From: Candidatus Dactylopiibacterium carminicum
GTDB lineage: Bacteria > Pseudomonadota > Gammaproteobacteria > Burkholderiales > Rhodocyclaceae
Direction: 5' to 3'
NCBI RefSeq assembly: GCF_014736495.1
Contig: NZ_MDUX01000036.1
Coordinates: forward strand, 1 to 34,220
DNA length: 34,220 nucleotides
Positions 33,929-34,220 of the stretch are shown piece by piece (position 1 is the stretch's first letter; each line of letters opens with the position of its first letter). Made by a program: the position numbers and the translations under genes. Under the pieces are notes generated by a model that made no database searches, had not been told where the DNA came from, and was given only the letters and a program-made list of their open reading frames with translations.

Positions 33929-34168
33929 ATGTCTCAAGTCGCAAATCGCCGTGCTGCCTTGCTGGCTTTCGATGCTGACTGGTATCTGGCCCGCTATCCC
34001 GATGTCGCCCTCACCGGCTTGCCACCCTTTGTCCATTTCGAGCGCTATGGGCAGCCGCTGGGCCGTCTGCCCTGCGCAGACTGGCAGATCGGGGCGGCAA
34101 GCCACCTGCCCAAGGCCGATGCCTGCGAACTGGCTTTCAGCGCCAGCCATCAGGTACTCCCCGATTGA
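33929..34168 (+). CDS. Short ORF with a YL/DV repeat, possibly a truncated glycosyltransferase
   Basis: The 79-codon frame contains FDADWYLARYPDVALTGLPPFVHFERYGQPLGRLP, the same repeat type found at the end of the preceding protein and at the N-terminus of some large capsule glycosyltransferases. It is too short to be a complete enzyme. Its TGA stop at 34166-34168 is followed by open frame to the end of the window (17 codons, ending LHEILFF), so it may be the start of a longer gene with another TGG-to-TGA change. Alternatively it is a genuine small protein, and a new gene starts at ATG 34203. No ribosome site is obvious. Confidence 0.5.
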   Translation: MSQVANRRAALLAFDADWYLARYPDVALTGLPPFVHFERYGQPLGRLPCADWQIGAASHLPKADACELAFSASHQVLPD

Positions 34169-34220
34169 ATCGCCCCGGGTTTCCTAGACAGCCCCGAGCT
34201 TCATGAAATACTGTTTTTCA

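Overview
The window is about 34 kb of GC-rich DNA, probably from a betaproteobacterium. The gene order lnt, glyQ-glyS-gmhB-plsC-YgjP peptidase, the CPA2 antiporter divergent from kdsD-kdsC-lptC-lptA, and a phasin all point to that class. Rhodocyclales or Burkholderiales are my best guesses, but I cannot fix the genus from the sequence alone. I see no rRNA, tRNA, phage, IS transposase or CRISPR array.

Layout. (1) 1-3800, minus strand: a TerC-family membrane protein and a dctP-dctQ-dctM TRAP transporter operon. The operon has a terminator-like hairpin after dctP and paired FadR/GntR-like operator sites upstream. (2) 4100-7120, minus strand: a tight run of ABC-type binding lipoprotein, upp, a tandem FKBP isomerase (interrupted by TAG) and a YbaK-type deacylase. 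(3) 7317-11000: lnt, then a Cys-poor DksA-like protein overlapping a trypsin-like protease, and a convergent periplasmic binding-like protein. These three lie between lnt and glyQ. (4) 11216-16455, plus strand: glyQ, glyS, gmhB, a PlsC-type acyltransferase and a YgjP/DUF45 metallopeptidase (interrupted by TGA). (5) 16480-20080, minus strand: a phasin with a near-consensus promoter flanked by two PhaR-like operators, then lptA, lptC, kdsC and kdsD (Kdo synthesis and LPS transport). (6) 20176-22147, plus strand: a KefB/C-type antiporter with two frameshifts at G-rich spots. (7) 22375 to the end, plus strand: a capsule/exopolysaccharide locus. It holds GDP-mannose synthesis (manC), dTDP-rhamnose synthesis (rfbB, rfbD, rfbA; no rfbC in the window) and an ABC-2 capsule exporter (KpsM/KpsT/KpsE-like plus an outer-membrane export protein interrupted by TAG). 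A methyltransferase/coiled-coil protein and a short related ORF follow.

Two patterns stand out. First, a small four-helix-bundle (S23/Avd-like) gene between rfbB and rfbD is flanked by inverted heptamer repeats (unit AGCACTC). Related heptamer blocks also form the first codons of rfbD, a loop inside rfbD and the first codons of rfbA. Second, the window has an unusual number of broken reading frames: three in-frame stops inside conserved domains, each explicable by one C-to-T or G-to-A change, and two one-base deletions in one gene. Either the source sequence carries errors or this genome is accumulating pseudogenes. Raw reads would decide between these.
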